Positions 17,330-28,500 of a stretch of DNA of 53,868 bases are shown here, piece by piece; within the stretch, counting starts at the first letter, position 1, and the number at the start of each line of letters is the position of its first letter. A program made the position numbers and the translations under genes. The notes under the pieces are model-generated. The model was not told the DNA's origin. It was given only the letters and a program-made list of their open reading frames with translations, and made no database searches. Source of the DNA: Lentisphaeria bacterium (lineage in GTDB: Bacteria; Verrucomicrobiota; Lentisphaeria; Victivallales; UBA1829); the NCBI GenBank assembly GCA_017456805.1, contig JAFTIQ010000001.1, positions 1-53,868 on the forward strand. The letters are read 5' to 3'.

Positions 17330-18724
17330 TCAGAATCGGAAGTAGATAAACGGATTGTAAGAGGATCCGGCAAGTTTGATCAGAATCAGGAACAGAAAAA
17401 CTGCGCAGAGAAGTTTCCACAATGCAGAAAAGACCCCATATTTTATCCATTTCTGATAAAGACGGCGCGGGAGTTCTGTGCTGAAAACAACAGAAACAAA
17501 CAGCATAACCCAGAACAGCGGGGACAGGGTGATCTCCGGTGCTTCCCAATGATGAAATTCAAACATTTTTTTGACGTAGGCAATTGAGTATTCAAAATCA
17601 TCAGCCCGGAAAAAGATCCATCCGATCAGAACCGCCAGAAGAAGATAGAGGTGCATGACCCATTTCCAGACAGAGGAAAAGGTCCTTTTCTGCAGATTCA
17701 AAATCCGTTCCAGAATGATAAAAAATCCATGCCATAATCCCCAGAAAATAAAATTCCAGCTTGCCCCGTGCCAGAACCCGGTGACAGCAAAAACGATCAG
17801 CAAATTCCGCAGAGTTGCAATTTTGGACCCCCGTGAGCCGCCCAGGGGAATATAAAGATATTCTTTGAACCAGGTGGAAAGGGATATGTGCCATCTTCTC
17901 CAGAACTCGGTGATCGTTGTGGAGATATAAGGATAATTGAAGTTTTCAGGAATTTTGAATCCGAACATTTTTCCCAGACCGATCGCCATATCGGAATAAC
18001 CGGAGAAATCAAAGAAAATCTGGAAGGAGTAGGCAATTGCCCCAAGCCAGAGATCGGCGACTGTCAATTCAGAGATCCCTCTGTTGAACACGGCATCGGC
18101 TGTAATGCCCATCACGTTGGCAATCAGCACTTTTTTTGCAAGCCCTTCAATAAACCGCTGAAAACCATCTGAAACATCACTGAGGGTTTCATTGCGTTCT
18201 GTCAACTGAGCGGAAATCTCATGAAATTTGACAATTGGCCCTGCGACCAGCTGGGGGAAAAATGAAATATATAATCCGGTATTCAGCAGATTCCATTCTG
18301 CTTTAACATCCTTCCTGTAAACGTCCACAAGATAGGAGATCGCCTGAAACGTATAGAAAGAAATCCCGATCGGCATAATGATCCGGAGCAGCGGAAGATC
18401 ACTTCCGAAGAACCGGTTGATATTCTGCAGGAAAAAATCCATATATTTAAAGTAACCGAGTGCAAGAAGATCTGCCAGGATCCCGAGACTCAGAACTGCA
18501 CTCTTTTTCCAGCCTGTTTTTTGAGTGTCAAGCCAAAGCGCGATCAGGTAGTTCCAGAGAATCGCAAGCAGCATGACGGAAAGAAGTACCGGTTCTCCCC
18601 ATCCGTAAAACAGGAGACTGAACACCAGAAGAATCGGATTCCGGTATTTTTTATCCGAGAAATAATAGAGTGCCAGAAGAACCGGCAGGAAAATACTGAG
18701 AAAAACAAAAGAACTGAACAGCAT
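17330..18724 (-). CDS. MBOAT-family O-acyltransferase (AlgI-like)
   Basis: A 464-residue polytopic inner-membrane protein with many hydrophobic helices, starting MLFSSFVFLSIFLPVLLALYY. Family signatures are ISFYTFQAISYLVDVYR, FFPQLVAGPI, FWRRWHISLSTWFKEYLYIPLGGSRG and VTGFWHGASWNFIFWGLWHG, the last containing the catalytic His (WHG). AlgI-type proteins move acyl groups across the membrane to acetylate polysaccharides. It follows the AlgJ/AlgX-like gene with a 3-bp gap, and its GGAGAG site lies inside the end of that gene, so the two are translated together. The glycan acceptor is unknown; no polysaccharide polymerase is adjacent. Confidence 0.93.
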   Translation of the reverse strand: MLFSSFVFLSIFLPVLLALYYFSDKKYRNPILLVFSLLFYGWGEPVLLSVMLLAILWNYLIALWLDTQKTGWKKSAVLSLGILADLLALGYFKYMDFFLQNINRFFGSDLPLLRIIMPIGISFYTFQAISYLVDVYRKDVKAEWNLLNTGLYISFFPQLVAGPIVKFHEISAQLTERNETLSDVSDGFQRFIEGLAKKVLIANVMGITADAVFNRGISELTVADLWLGAIAYSFQIFFDFSGYSDMAIGLGKMFGFKIPENFNYPYISTTITEFWRRWHISLSTWFKEYLYIPLGGSRGSKIATLRNLLIVFAVTGFWHGASWNFIFWGLWHGFFIILERILNLQKRTFSSVWKWVMHLYLLLAVLIGWIFFRADDFEYSIAYVKKMFEFHHWEAPEITLSPLFWVMLFVSVVFSTELPRRLYQKWIKYGVFSALWKLLCAVFLFLILIKLAGSSYNPFIYFRF

Positions 18725-18727
18725 GAG

Positions 18728-20533
18728 TTACTCTCCGAATTTGATGGTCAGGAAACGGTGCAGAAATCGTTCTGTTGTTTCAATAATGACAATATCCGGA
18801 TGATATTCATCGATTTCCGATTCAAAGGGCGAAAGCTCAAAATCTTTGCCGTGCCCGTAAAAGAAGTGGAAATAATCGGTGACATAAGGATAAAGAAACG
18901 GAATGACCGGAGTCCAGAAACTGTCAGTGATCGCAAGTGCTTTCAATCCGTTTTTATCAGAAGGATTTTTGATAGTCACCTTGTTCAGGAGCAAACTCAG
19001 GAGATAATCCACGCTGATTGGGGTTGTTTTTAATTTTGCGCCGAAATACGGGACTTCCGATGTAACCATTTCTTCCGGGAGTTCGTTCATCGGATTCCGG
19101 TATCCCAGCATCAACGCAATATCTGTATCCGCTTTCTTGAGCGTTTTCCAGAGTTTGACTCCGTTATGATCGGGGTTGATATGGGGAAAATCTTTATGCA
19201 TCAGCTTCAGGAGGGATTGTGCCGCACATTGAGCTCCGCGATCGGTCCAATGCGTTCCGGGTTTATGATACAAGCGATAATTCTTTTTCCATTCCATCAT
19301 TTCCGGATAAAGATATGCAATTTTCAAATTCGTATTCCGGTGCAGATAGCTGTAAAGCTGTTCCATTCTGGATTCATCATGTTGACGGAGCCGGAGGAGA
19401 TAATCCGGATAAAATTCTTCATAAACGCGTTCTTTATCAGGGATGATCATGATGTAAACGGGTGCCTTGTACCGTTCCATGAAAGTGCGTTCCAGCTGTT
19501 CCAACCGGCTGGCGCAGAGTCTCAACTCTGCATCCGTAAAACGGTTTTTATTCTGAATACTGTTGATTCCGTTGTAAGCAGGTGTGAAAAGCCAGTTTTC
19601 TTTTCCCCAGAAAGCGGAATCGTTATCCGGAAAGTTTTTTGCACCGGAAGAAAAGAATTTTTTTGTCCAGGTCATACCGAAAATTGTTTCATTGAGTTCC
19701 AGCATTTTTTCCCGTCCGGAAATCCGGTCGTTCAGCCAGCGTTCAAATTCTTTCGGAAAAACCGGGTTCAGTGCCTCGTTTCTGACAAGGTCGGGGCAGG
19801 GGGCAAAAAGACGGTTTTCCGTGCTCAATTTTCCGAAATAATTGATTTTTACAATCGGAATCAGGAGCAGGATGAAGATCAGACAGACAAAAAGAAGGTG
19901 TTTGCTGTCCTCCGGCTTGACCTTTCGGCTGAGCCGGTAGACACCCAGCGAAAATGCAAGAGAAATCAGAATGGTATACAGCAGAAAAATCCAATCTGTT
20001 ACAAGGAAAGATCTTTGTTCATAGGGCAACCGGATATGCAGTTGTGTTTGGGTCCCGGAGGAAAAAAATGCCGTTCCCTGAGCGTCAATCCGAAATGATT
20101 TCTGTTTGAAATCAACGGGAAAAAGTGTTTGCTTGAAATCAACGGGAAGCGTTTTTTTCTTGCCGTTCAACTGCAGACTTTCAATTGTAACAGCACTGTT
20201 TTTCGCGTAAACAGAGAGATAAACCCCGAAAAAAGAGTTGACCGAGTTGTTTGTCCGGATTTTTCTGACTGTCTTTTCCCGTGCTGCGGGAACATCTATG
20301 GTGTAGACGATCATTTTTTCCGGACAGAAGAGATTGCCGGAATTATCTGCGGCAAATTTCAGCTGGAAGGGTTCCCGGGATTGATAGTGAAGTTCCAGTT
20401 CAAATTGATGCTGCAGCCAAAAAGGACTGAGGAGCGTCAGAAAGAAAAAAAAGGTCAGGCAAACAGGTAAAAAGCAAAGGATCCCATGTCCGATCCGGGA
20501 AAATGAAAGCTGTTTTCCATTAAATAATGCCAT
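18728..20533 (-). CDS. AlgJ/AlgX-like membrane-anchored SGNH acetyltransferase
   Basis: A 601-residue protein. A transmembrane segment at about residues 15-40 (GILCFLPVCLTFFFFLTLLS) is followed by a beta-rich extracytoplasmic part, a second segment near 178-197 (DWIFLLYTILISLAFSLGVY), a third near 212-230 (FVCLIFILLLIPIV), and then the AlgJ/AlgX domain: LNDRISGREKMLELNETIFG, WGKENWLFTPAYNG, YIMIIPDKERVYEEFYPDY, YHKPGTHWTDRGAQCAA and ALAITDSFWTPVIPFL. The THW His and DSF Ser fit the SGNH triad; the usual Asp of DTHW is Gly here. It is the upstream partner of the MBOAT gene. The leading multi-helix part is larger than in classical AlgJ. Confidence 0.85.
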   Translation of the reverse strand: MALFNGKQLSFSRIGHGILCFLPVCLTFFFFLTLLSPFWLQHQFELELHYQSREPFQLKFAADNSGNLFCPEKMIVYTIDVPAAREKTVRKIRTNNSVNSFFGVYLSVYAKNSAVTIESLQLNGKKKTLPVDFKQTLFPVDFKQKSFRIDAQGTAFFSSGTQTQLHIRLPYEQRSFLVTDWIFLLYTILISLAFSLGVYRLSRKVKPEDSKHLLFVCLIFILLLIPIVKINYFGKLSTENRLFAPCPDLVRNEALNPVFPKEFERWLNDRISGREKMLELNETIFGMTWTKKFFSSGAKNFPDNDSAFWGKENWLFTPAYNGINSIQNKNRFTDAELRLCASRLEQLERTFMERYKAPVYIMIIPDKERVYEEFYPDYLLRLRQHDESRMEQLYSYLHRNTNLKIAYLYPEMMEWKKNYRLYHKPGTHWTDRGAQCAAQSLLKLMHKDFPHINPDHNGVKLWKTLKKADTDIALMLGYRNPMNELPEEMVTSEVPYFGAKLKTTPISVDYLLSLLLNKVTIKNPSDKNGLKALAITDSFWTPVIPFLYPYVTDYFHFFYGHGKDFELSPFESEIDEYHPDIVIIETTERFLHRFLTIKFGE

Positions 20534-20744
20534 TTTTTCTCTCTGATTCTGTCATTTTATTTTTCTGAAAAAGTCTCTTAATATATATCAGATTAGCAAG
20601 AAATTCAAGATTCTTATTCAAAATATGTAAAAATCACTTGAAATTTCAATGCGAACAGCTAAAGTAAAACGAATGTCTGAAGATAGAGAAAGGATAGTGG
20701 TTCTGATGGGAAGTTATCAATATAAATGGCGCGGCGGATTTTGT

Positions 20745-22208
20745 ATGGAAGTGAATGCTCTTCCCAACACGATTGTTGTATTCGGGGCAACAGGGGATCT
20801 TGCCGGACGGAAACTGCTGCCTGCACTTTTTCAATTGGCAAAACGGGGATTGATGCATGAACGTTCCCGGATCGTCGGCTGCGGCAGAACTCCTATGGAG
20901 GATCAGGAATATCGGGAATTTTTACGGAAAAAATGGTTTTCGAATATCGCACCGGAAGAAAAAGCCGCGTTGGAACTCTTCCTGGAACGGGTCTTTTATC
21001 ATCACGGTGACTATGGCGAGAAAGCGTTTTTTCTCTCGTTGGAGGAGCGGCTTGGAAGATTGGAATCCGGACTCAATCCGGAAACTTCCGGCAGAATCTA
21101 TTATCTGGCAGTGCCGCCCTCTGCTTATCATCCCATCATTGCGATGATGTCCGGGGCCGGGCTGCTTCTGGAAAATCAGGATGGGGCTCCATGGCGGCGG
21201 GTTATTCTGGAAAAACCTTTCGGGCATGATTATGAGTCGGCCTGCAAATTGGATCATGCTCTGCATCAATACCTTATGGAACGTCAGATCTATCGGATCG
21301 ATCATTATTTGGGAAAAGAAACCGTTCAGAATATTATGATTTTGCGGTTTGCAAATCTGATTTTTGAACCGGTCTGGAACGCGGAATATATTGATTATGT
21401 ACAGATTACTGCAGCGGAAACTGTTGGTGTGGAGCATCGTGCAGGATATTTTGATCAAACCGGAATTCTGCGGGATATGTTTCAGAATCATATCCTTGAA
21501 ATGCTTTCTCTTGTGGCAATGGAACAGCCGGCAGGATCTGATGCAGAGTCAATCCGGAATGAAAAATTGAACTTGCTTCAGAGGATCCGTCCCATTGATC
21601 CGGGCGATGTGATCCGTGGACAATATGAGGGATACCGGGAAGAACCGGGCGTAAATCCGGAGTCGAAAACAGAAACCTTCGCCGCAATGAAGCTGTATAT
21701 TGATAACTCCCGTTGGAAGGGGGTTCCGTTTTATCTTCGCAGCGGAAAGAAAATGGCGAAAAAACAGAGTTCGATTTCCATTCACTTCAAACCCATTTCA
21801 AAATCTGTTTTTTATCCGGTGCGTGCCGAGGATCTTGCGCCGAATGTTTTGACCATGAATGTTCAGCCGGAGGAAGGGATTTCTCTTTCCATTCAGGCGA
21901 AACAGCCGGGACCGAAATTGTGTATCGGTTCTCTGAGTATGGATTTCAAATATGCCTCCATTCTGGAGCAGGGGGAAACGATACCGGATTCCTATGAACG
22001 TCTGCTGCTGGATTGTATGCTTGGGGATCAGACATTGTTTATCCGCAGTGATACGATTCTGAAAGCCTGGGAACTGTTGACCCCGATTTTGAGAAATTGG
22101 CAGGATGCTCACGGGATTCCACTGTTCCGTTATCCAGCGGGTTCCTGTGGACCGGTGGAGTCGAATCATCTTCTCCGTGAGAAGAAAGCCGTCTGGCTTA
22201 ATCTCTGA
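20745..22208 (+). CDS. zwf: Glucose-6-phosphate 1-dehydrogenase
   Basis: First enzyme of the oxidative pentose phosphate pathway, reducing NAD(P)+ while oxidising glucose 6-phosphate. With the start at 20745 it has 487 residues, the normal size: nucleotide-binding GATGDLA at 14-20, EKPFG at 156-160 and the catalytic signature RIDHYLGKE at 184-192. The frame stays open further upstream with ATGs at 20649, 20673 and 20706; 20706 has AAAGGA about 13 nt before it and would give 500 residues. 20745 is chosen because homologues begin about ten residues before GATGDL, though its ribosome site is weak. No pgl or gnd gene is adjacent. It converges with the DUF4838 gene. Confidence 0.93.
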   Translation: MEVNALPNTIVVFGATGDLAGRKLLPALFQLAKRGLMHERSRIVGCGRTPMEDQEYREFLRKKWFSNIAPEEKAALELFLERVFYHHGDYGEKAFFLSLEERLGRLESGLNPETSGRIYYLAVPPSAYHPIIAMMSGAGLLLENQDGAPWRRVILEKPFGHDYESACKLDHALHQYLMERQIYRIDHYLGKETVQNIMILRFANLIFEPVWNAEYIDYVQITAAETVGVEHRAGYFDQTGILRDMFQNHILEMLSLVAMEQPAGSDAESIRNEKLNLLQRIRPIDPGDVIRGQYEGYREEPGVNPESKTETFAAMKLYIDNSRWKGVPFYLRSGKKMAKKQSSISIHFKPISKSVFYPVRAEDLAPNVLTMNVQPEEGISLSIQAKQPGPKLCIGSLSMDFKYASILEQGETIPDSYERLLLDCMLGDQTLFIRSDTILKAWELLTPILRNWQDAHGIPLFRYPAGSCGPVESNHLLREKKAVWLNL

Positions 22209-22224
22209 GAGAAGATTCTTTTGT

Positions 22225-22292
22225 GATCGACTGTTGTTTAGTGCTGTTTAGTGTCACTTGGTATCGTTTGGTGTTATACGGTATCGTTGGCT
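22225..22292. repeat. Short GTTTAGTG/GTATCGTT-type imperfect repeats
   Basis: The 94-bp gap between the convergent zwf and DUF4838 genes contains reiterated variants such as TGTTTAGTG, GTGCTGTTTAGTGTC, TTGGTATCGTTTGGTG and TACGGTATCGTTGG. The units are about 9-10 bp and degenerate. No hairpin terminator was recognised here. The pattern recalls the 9-bp arrays at the two window ends. Confidence 0.5.
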
Positions 22293-22302
22293 GACGGGTT
22301 GG

Positions 22303-24567
22303 TTATAAGGTGATCAGCGGTAATTTTTTCAGAAGTTCACGATCTTTGAAATCGGATTCAGGGATAAATTCGATATAATCATAAAGGATCGCATCACCTT
22401 CTTTAAGATTGCCGATACAGTTGTAAAAGTATCCGCTGACAGCAGGGGTGTACATATATACTCTGAAAGCATAGATGAAGTGGTATTCATTCTTTTTGAT
22501 TTCTCTGAATTTTACGAAACGCCCCTGAACGCCGCTGATTCCTGCACGCCAAAGGTGAAGAGAAAAGGCATTTTCATCAGGAGAATAGTTCCCTTTCAAT
22601 TCAGCTTTATAGCGTATTCTGGCAACGTAAACAGATTGATTCGGAGCTGCGGCGAGGAGTTTTTTGAAATCCCATTGTACGCACCAGTCTGTTTTGGCGA
22701 TTTGTCTGGCGGCTTGTCCGGTCAGCGCATCTTTATCGTTGACAAATTTTACTTTGCTGTGCAAATCTCTGTCTTTAAGAATGATAGAGTTTTTTGAGAA
22801 AAGCGGGATCTTATTTCCTTTTTTAACATCTGCGAGCTGCTGTTCCCAGTTAGCCATGATCATTTTATGGTGTTTTTCCCGTGTATTGAAGGCGAGTTTA
22901 TGTTTGGCAAGGAGTTCTTTCACGCGATTGAGATTTTTCTCATACTGTACGACGTTTTTATTCGTGCATACTGTTAGAGACATTGCATAAAAACAGCACA
23001 ATTCTGCAGCGATTTCCGGAGTCGGAGTTTTTCTGTAAGCATTTTCGAGGAGTTCCTGCATTTTTTTACAGTTTGCGTCAGAGATTTTTACAGAATCACC
23101 AGGGCGGCGTTTTTGATAGAATTCGATCCAGCTGAGTCTTTGCAATGCGACATATTCTTTCATTTCCGGAGCGGACAGACCATAATTCTGCTCGATGAAT
23201 TCATCAATCAGCAAATTCATATCCCAGTTTGGATTCCAAAGTTTTTTGGTGAAAACCCATGCTTTTAACGGACCAAGAGAATTCATCCAATATTCAGCAC
23301 TTTCCAGCAGGACTCCTTTGACACCTGTTTCTGCCCAAAGTTTGAAATTGCGGTCAACGACATCAAAATTGGGGAAGGGGACGATTCTGGGGGTATTGAC
23401 GTAATCCCAGACATAGAGATTATCCGTAATTTTTTTCCAATCCGCCAATTCCTGAGAGATAATTTTTACATCGCTCCAGGGAAGATATTGCAAAGCCATG
23501 GCGCGCTGTCGGATCGGGGCGTAAAAAATGACAGTGTTTGCGGATGGTTTGATTTTTGAGGGGACTTTTTGTGTTGCGTTATATGCAAGCGTTGAAATCC
23601 GGATATCCGGATATTTTTTTGCAAGACGTTCTGCAACATTGTTTGCAAGCTGAATTGTTGCGCCGCTCAAGCCGTCAACAGAGATGATTTTCTGACATGT
23701 TTCACATTCGCAGTTGGAATTGTTGTTATCATTCTGACTGACAGAGAAGAGGCGGTATCCCTTTTGTTCTTCCAGAGATTTTTTCAGTTCTTCGACGATC
23801 ATATCAGCGGTTTTCGGATTTGTATAGCAAAGCTGTCCGTCAAATTGCCGGGAGGGGAAACGTTTTCCGTTTTTGAGGGGGAATAAATCCGGGTTGGAAG
23901 CGAAATATTTTTTTGCCGGTACGAAGAGGTCGTAGGTATGAATGAAGTATTTCGGATTAGAAATGCCGCCGCCCATTTTATAAGGGATATTGAAATAATA
24001 GGAAAATGGCTGCAATCTGTTGAATGTGCCCCATTCCGTATGTTTCCACGCGTCATCGAAGATTGGTTCCCGCATATCGAAAACGGGGGTATATTCTCTG
24101 GGGACAACGGTGAGAGGTCCGGAGTTTTTCCGGATGACCGGGGCTTTGTTTTTGCTGTACCAGCGGACCCCGAGATCTTCTTCGAGGAATGCGATCACGC
24201 CATAAACACTTCCTTTGATAAAAAGATTTTTACCACGGCAGTCCAGACGGTAGGTTTGTCCTGAACAGGAAGGAATTCTGTTTTTTTCTGCCAGTTTTGT
24301 CTCTCCAATGCTGATGACCGGATTTTCTGCCGGGGACGGTTCTTTCTTCACGGACAGGGTGACTCCGGAGATTTCCTTCAGATATTTAACGAGCAGTTCT
24401 GCTGCGAAGAGATCACGTTCTGTTGGTTTTTCCGGCAGCAGGACAGTATATTTCAGAGCCGGTTCAATCTGTACGGATTTTCCGAACGGTTTCAGGGCGT
24501 CTGTTCCGTATCCGGCGAGAGAGAGAAGTAACAGCAGTAAAAACAGAGATTTTTTCATATTTTTCAA
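22303..24567 (-). CDS. Secreted DUF4838-domain protein (glycosidase-like)
   Basis: A 754-residue exported protein with signal peptide [21 protein letters not shown]. Residues about 30-150 resemble the N-terminal GH20b-like alpha/beta domain of glycosidases ([40 protein letters not shown]). The DUF4838 core follows with [55 protein letters not shown] and [10 protein letters not shown]-terminal beta-sandwich of ~160 residues completes it. The CECETCQ motif is typical of DUF4838. Enzymatic activity is presumed from similarity to GH20/GH84-like barrels. The TTG start overlaps the preceding pseudopilin stop codon (TTGA); an ATG three codons later is an alternative. Confidence 0.8.
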   Translation of the reverse strand: MKNMKKSLFLLLLLLSLAGYGTDALKPFGKSVQIEPALKYTVLLPEKPTERDLFAAELLVKYLKEISGVTLSVKKEPSPAENPVISIGETKLAEKNRIPSCSGQTYRLDCRGKNLFIKGSVYGVIAFLEEDLGVRWYSKNKAPVIRKNSGPLTVVPREYTPVFDMREPIFDDAWKHTEWGTFNRLQPFSYYFNIPYKMGGGISNPKYFIHTYDLFVPAKKYFASNPDLFPLKNGKRFPSRQFDGQLCYTNPKTADMIVEELKKSLEEQKGYRLFSVSQNDNNNSNCECETCQKIISVDGLSGATIQLANNVAERLAKKYPDIRISTLAYNATQKVPSKIKPSANTVIFYAPIRQRAMALQYLPWSDVKIISQELADWKKITDNLYVWDYVNTPRIVPFPNFDVVDRNFKLWAETGVKGVLLESAEYWMNSLGPLKAWVFTKKLWNPNWDMNLLIDEFIEQNYGLSAPEMKEYVALQRLSWIEFYQKRRPGDSVKISDANCKKMQELLENAYRKTPTPEIAAELCCFYAMSLTVCTNKNVVQYEKNLNRVKELLAKHKLAFNTREKHHKMIMANWEQQLADVKKGNKIPLFSKNSIILKDRDLHSKVKFVNDKDALTGQAARQIAKTDWCVQWDFKKLLAAAPNQSVYVARIRYKAELKGNYSPDENAFSLHLWRAGISGVQGRFVKFREIKKNEYHFIYAFRVYMYTPAVSGYFYNCIGNLKEGDAILYDYIEFIPESDFKDRELLKKLPLITL

Positions 24568-25445
24568 TGCCTCCGAGCCCAGTCAAAATAGGGATCTTCC
24601 CAAACTCTGGTGGCGTACTGCCATTGAGCACGTTTGAAATATTGGACGTGACCATCGACCATTGCCGAGTTTAAACCGTCGCTATGACGGGCAAAGTCTT
24701 CAAAATAAGTCATTACGGCATTGCATTGGGGGTGGAAACGGAACGCCATAGAGGGACCGCCCGCACCGACTTTGCTTTTACTGGCACTGTTTCCGAAAGA
24801 ATCGCTGATCATCATGACCTGAGAAGGAGATTTTACTTTAACGATTTTTCTTGCTTCGAGCGCGGTCCATCCGCCTGAGGGTTCCGTACTGTTCCGCATA
24901 TTGATGCCGTAATTCGGCAAAGATTTTCCATCATCGCCCGCGCTGTCGGAGGGGCAGCGTAAGATACTGTTTTTCCCGCCGGATTTTGCTTCATCGCTGT
25001 GAGAGTAATCGGAACGTTTCTGGACATATCCCATTTCGAGTGCGACAGCAGAGTACCAGTACCCGGAACCATCTTCATTTACTTTCGGCAAATACGATTC
25101 ATTGCTGTCAGCATAGGTCAACAAAGTGGTGGCGCATTGTTTTAATCTGGATGTGCAATCGACGCTCCGGGCTTTTTCTCTTGCATTGTTCAGAGCAGGG
25201 AGCAGCATTCCGGCGAGGATGGCGATAATCGCGATCACGACCAACAGTTCGATCAGCGTAAACGCTGATCGAGTGAAGATGTGAAGGTGTGAAGAGCATT
25301 TCTGACCGTTGTCAAAAATGCGTGAAGTGCGCCCTTGCGGGCGTAAGGATGTGTTGTTTTTTATTTTTGAAAAACAGTTCTGTTGTGCAGTAGTAACGAG
25401 AAGCTCGATCAGGGTAAAGCTTTTTTTCTTGTTGTTCATGTTCAT
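24564..25445 (-). CDS. Pseudopilin with duplicated prepilin motif and in-frame insertion
   Basis: A 293-residue protein. It opens [17 protein letters not shown] (first prepilin motif at 10-17), then continues into about 45 unrelated residues containing [20 protein letters not shown] before a second, complete motif [20 protein letters not shown] at 62-81 and [14 protein letters not shown]. The 52-residue spacing between the two F-T-L-I-E-L-L-V blocks equals 156 bp. The C-terminus has [20 protein letters not shown], a good H-X9-DG tail. Residue -1 of the first motif is Ser and of the second Ala, neither the usual Gly, so processing is unclear. The ATG at 25439 (MNNKKKS) suits the ribosome site better than 25445. 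It is directly upstream of, and overlaps, the DUF4838 gene. Confidence 0.8.
   Translation of the reverse strand: MNMNNKKKSFTLIELLVTTAQQNCFSKIKNNTSLRPQGRTSRIFDNGQKCSSHLHIFTRSAFTLIELLVVIAIIAILAGMLLPALNNAREKARSVDCTSRLKQCATTLLTYADSNESYLPKVNEDGSGYWYSAVALEMGYVQKRSDYSHSDEAKSGGKNSILRCPSDSAGDDGKSLPNYGINMRNSTEPSGGWTALEARKIVKVKSPSQVMMISDSFGNSASKSKVGAGGPSMAFRFHPQCNAVMTYFEDFARHSDGLNSAMVDGHVQYFKRAQWQYATRVWEDPYFDWARRH
25249..25343. repeat. Three hairpins within the in-frame pseudopilin insertion
   Basis: Inside the coding insertion are TCGATCAGCG-TAAA-CGCTGATCGA (25249-25272, perfect 10-bp stem overlapping the FTLIEL codons), CATTTCTGAC-CGTT-GTCAAAAATG (25297-25320, one mismatch) and CGCCC-TTGC-GGGCG (25330-25343). 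All three have 4-nt loops and are spaced by 10-25 bp. Such regular folding suggests an inserted repeat element that is translated in frame. Confidence 0.65.
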
Positions 25446-25450
25446 TTTCT

Positions 25451-25580
25451 TTATTTTATGATGAAAGTTTTGATTTCAAAAGGACGGAATGTGATCGCTG
25501 ATTCAGAGCAAACGGACTGATTTTGTCCGATCATGTCTGTTTCAATCCGTTGAGCGTTTTCCAAACGCTTGCCGGGAAAA
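25451..25580 (-). pseudogene. C-terminal fragment of a GntR-GH38 paralogue
   Basis: 37 codons ending in [14 protein letters not shown] and a stop are almost identical to the last 37 codons of the intact gene at 29790-32426 (one residue differs: AQRIE versus AQLIE). DNA identity runs through the stop codon and on into the first codons of the adjacent pseudopilin genes (25396-25580 versus about 29735-29920), so a block spanning GH38 3' end plus pseudopilin 5' end was duplicated. No helix-turn-helix or barrel remains in this copy; the frame upstream is the shadow of another gene. Confidence 0.85.
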
Positions 25581-25590
25581 GATTTGAAAC

Positions 25591-28500
25591 TCAGCGGATC
25601 ATGTAACGAATAGAGTCTCCTGCGGGAACTGTAACAGTGAAAGAACGGCCTCCAAAAACCGGAGTGTTTTTCGGTGACCAAACTTTTGCCTTGATTTCAG
25701 CTCCTGATGGGTTATGAATTTCCAGGAACGGAAGAGCTCCGGCTTTCTGTCCATCCATAACCAATGTGAGTTTGAGTGAATCGTTGTCAGCAAGGAAGAT
25801 ATTTCCGACCCAAAGATCATTTTCAGAGTCGATATTTTCCTGCAGATAGACGGCATGATCATTCAGAGAAGTTCCGACGAATCTGAACCATTTACGCTGA
25901 GAACTGTAAACTGCAATACATCCATTGTTTTTCAAACCGGTGATTCTGATTGGCAGATCGATTCCAAGCCCCGGCTTCGGTCCGAGCTTGAATTTTGCCT
26001 CGAACTGATCGGCTGCGACTTCGAAGAAGAATCTTGTTTTTTTCTGTTTTCCGATTATTACTGCCGCGGGGTAGTTGTTATCCCGGAGAAATTCAGCTGC
26101 GAGCCGGATTTTGGAACCATCCCGTTTTTTATCGATGAAATTACCGGAGATGAATGCATATTTGAGTTTTTCACCTTTTTTGAAGGATTGTCCCGGTTTT
26201 CCGATTGATATTGAGAGGAATCCCGGATTATAATAGTCATAGCGGAATTCACCTTGAACGGGGATAATTGCGAGGTATCCGATCGGAGAACTGTTGAGGG
26301 CAACGAATCCTTTTTCCGCAATGATGCCACTGTGAGGAGCTTTTCTTGAACCGGCTTTTTCAAAGATTTGAAGGAGTCCTTTTTGCTGATCGGTGACAAG
26401 AATTGTATCATTCAGGAGTCTGGCTGCTGCATAAGGTTCTGTTCTGAAGCGGGCGAGTGCAAAAGGATTATTTGTATTCTTCTTAAATGTAATATCCTGT
26501 TTAAATGTAATTTCACCTTCATACATCAGGAAAGAGCCATCATAATGTTCCAGGGATTCATAGAGTCTGCGATGATCCCATGCGATATGATGATCCATCC
26601 GGTCGCGCGGTGAGTACATGCGCTGTGTGTGTATATAGTATGGATTATCTTCTACTTTTCTGGCAGGGGATGCCATTGAGGGGCCGGGGCGGAATTTATT
26701 ATCGAAAGCCTCTACGAAGGAATCCATTGTGACGTCAACGATCTGCAGATCCCCGCTGCTGAGTTGGACCTTCATTCTGACCCCGTGCATTTTGGGGACA
26801 TTTCCGGGAAGGACTTCGCCGACCCCTTCGAGGTTTGCGCGATTAAAAAGATTTCCAGCCGGTACGGGGCAATCCGGTCCACCTCTATCCCAGCCTTGAA
26901 CGCTGAAAAACTCTGCATTCCGGAAAACCTTCATCATTGGCAACATTTCACTTCGGTCCGGATGCCAGAAATAACCGAGAGGTCCGAGAATATTCAGGTT
27001 GTCGCCGCAACGGTAAAGTCCTTGTTTATAATCGAAGAGACGCAGGAACGTTGTAATTGTTTTACATCCTTTCATATCTTCAGCTTCGAGCCAGAGATAA
27101 TGTTGTTTATCATGGACGAGTTCAAATTCCCGGATAAAATCTTTTGCACCTTTGCAATCAAATCTCCGGATGAGTCCATCGACAGCATCATAGATCCGGA
27201 TTTCTTTCAATCCGTTGGGACTGCTGACGGAAAGTTTTCCTTTTGCGCGTTGTGTTCCTTTTGTCTGAAGTGTCCGCGGATCTTTCTGATCATTGATCAA
27301 TTGGAAATTCCGAACGATGACAGGGGTTCCTTTTCCGTAAGCAATTTGCGGAGTAAATCGTTGTGCAAGATGATAAACAGAGCACCGTGAATTGAGCATG
27401 AGTCTTACACTTTCCGGGGCATAAGCCGTCACAGCGATATCCATGCTTTTTTTCACTTCGTCAGCATTTGTAATACGGTTGAACGTAATGGGGGTTATAA
27501 TGCGTAAATCACTGATAGCAAACTGCCATTGTTTGTAATTGTCAGCAATCAGTTTTCCGTGATCGTAAGCCTGCGGAATCAAGTTGTAGAACCACCAGAG
27601 GTTTTCCGGAGCAACTTGATTTCTAACCAAATCTCCATAATCAATGATTGCGGAAGGCGGGAAGGAGCATTGCGAGGCATAACGTCCCCAGTTTTTCACG
27701 ACTTTGCCATCCCAGCAAACATGTTTGAATCCATTTTTGAAGAACGGTTTTGTTTCAGGGAAAATAACTTTTTCCCCGTAAAAGATCCAGCGGATTCCGG
27801 AACCGTCAGTGAATTCAACGCCGGGGCATGCGTAGAAATCAGCATTGGAAGCGGCTTTGCACGCCTGTTTCAGAGCGTTCAGTTTTTCCGGGGTCAAAAG
27901 TTCCAGCGGGTCCGTAAAGACGATGAATTTCAATCCTGCGGCTTTTGCAGCTTTCACATAATCTTCCACGGAACTTTTTCCATCAGTGAAATTGGAATGA
28001 GCTCCGATGATCCCCTTGCTGAGGGTTTGATAATCATTCTTGAATCTGTGATTATCCCACTGTACGGTTTCAGGAAAAACAACAGGCTGGTAGGGAATCG
28101 GTTTATAGGTTCCGAGAGCAGGATTATTTTTTGCGGTTTCAGCCCCCCATTTGATCAGATTGACCAGCAGCTGCAGCAAATCTCCCGGTTTTTCATTGAG
28201 CCCTTTTGTTTCAACGATATGACTCCAGGAGGGAACACCATAATTTTGACCGCTCCAGATATAGTCGGAGGCAAGGAGAGCAATTCTGCCTTTTCCCATG
28301 GAACGCACAGCGCAAATTGGCGGGGTCGTTTTGCAGGTTCCCGGCTCGTTCAAATCAAGAGCATTTGTTCTTTTATTGATTTTCCAGGATGCAGCAGTTT
28401 TTTCTCCACGGATAATAACTTCCCAGCTGGGATCCTTGAGTGTAACAAGGGGTGTCGCCGGGGCTGGTGAATAACTGAAAACAGGATTCCAGAGACCGCG

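Noticed and set aside
22209..22302. Intrinsic terminator between zwf and the DUF4838 gene
   Set aside because: No stable stem with a T-run was found, only degenerate GTTTAGTG-like repeats.
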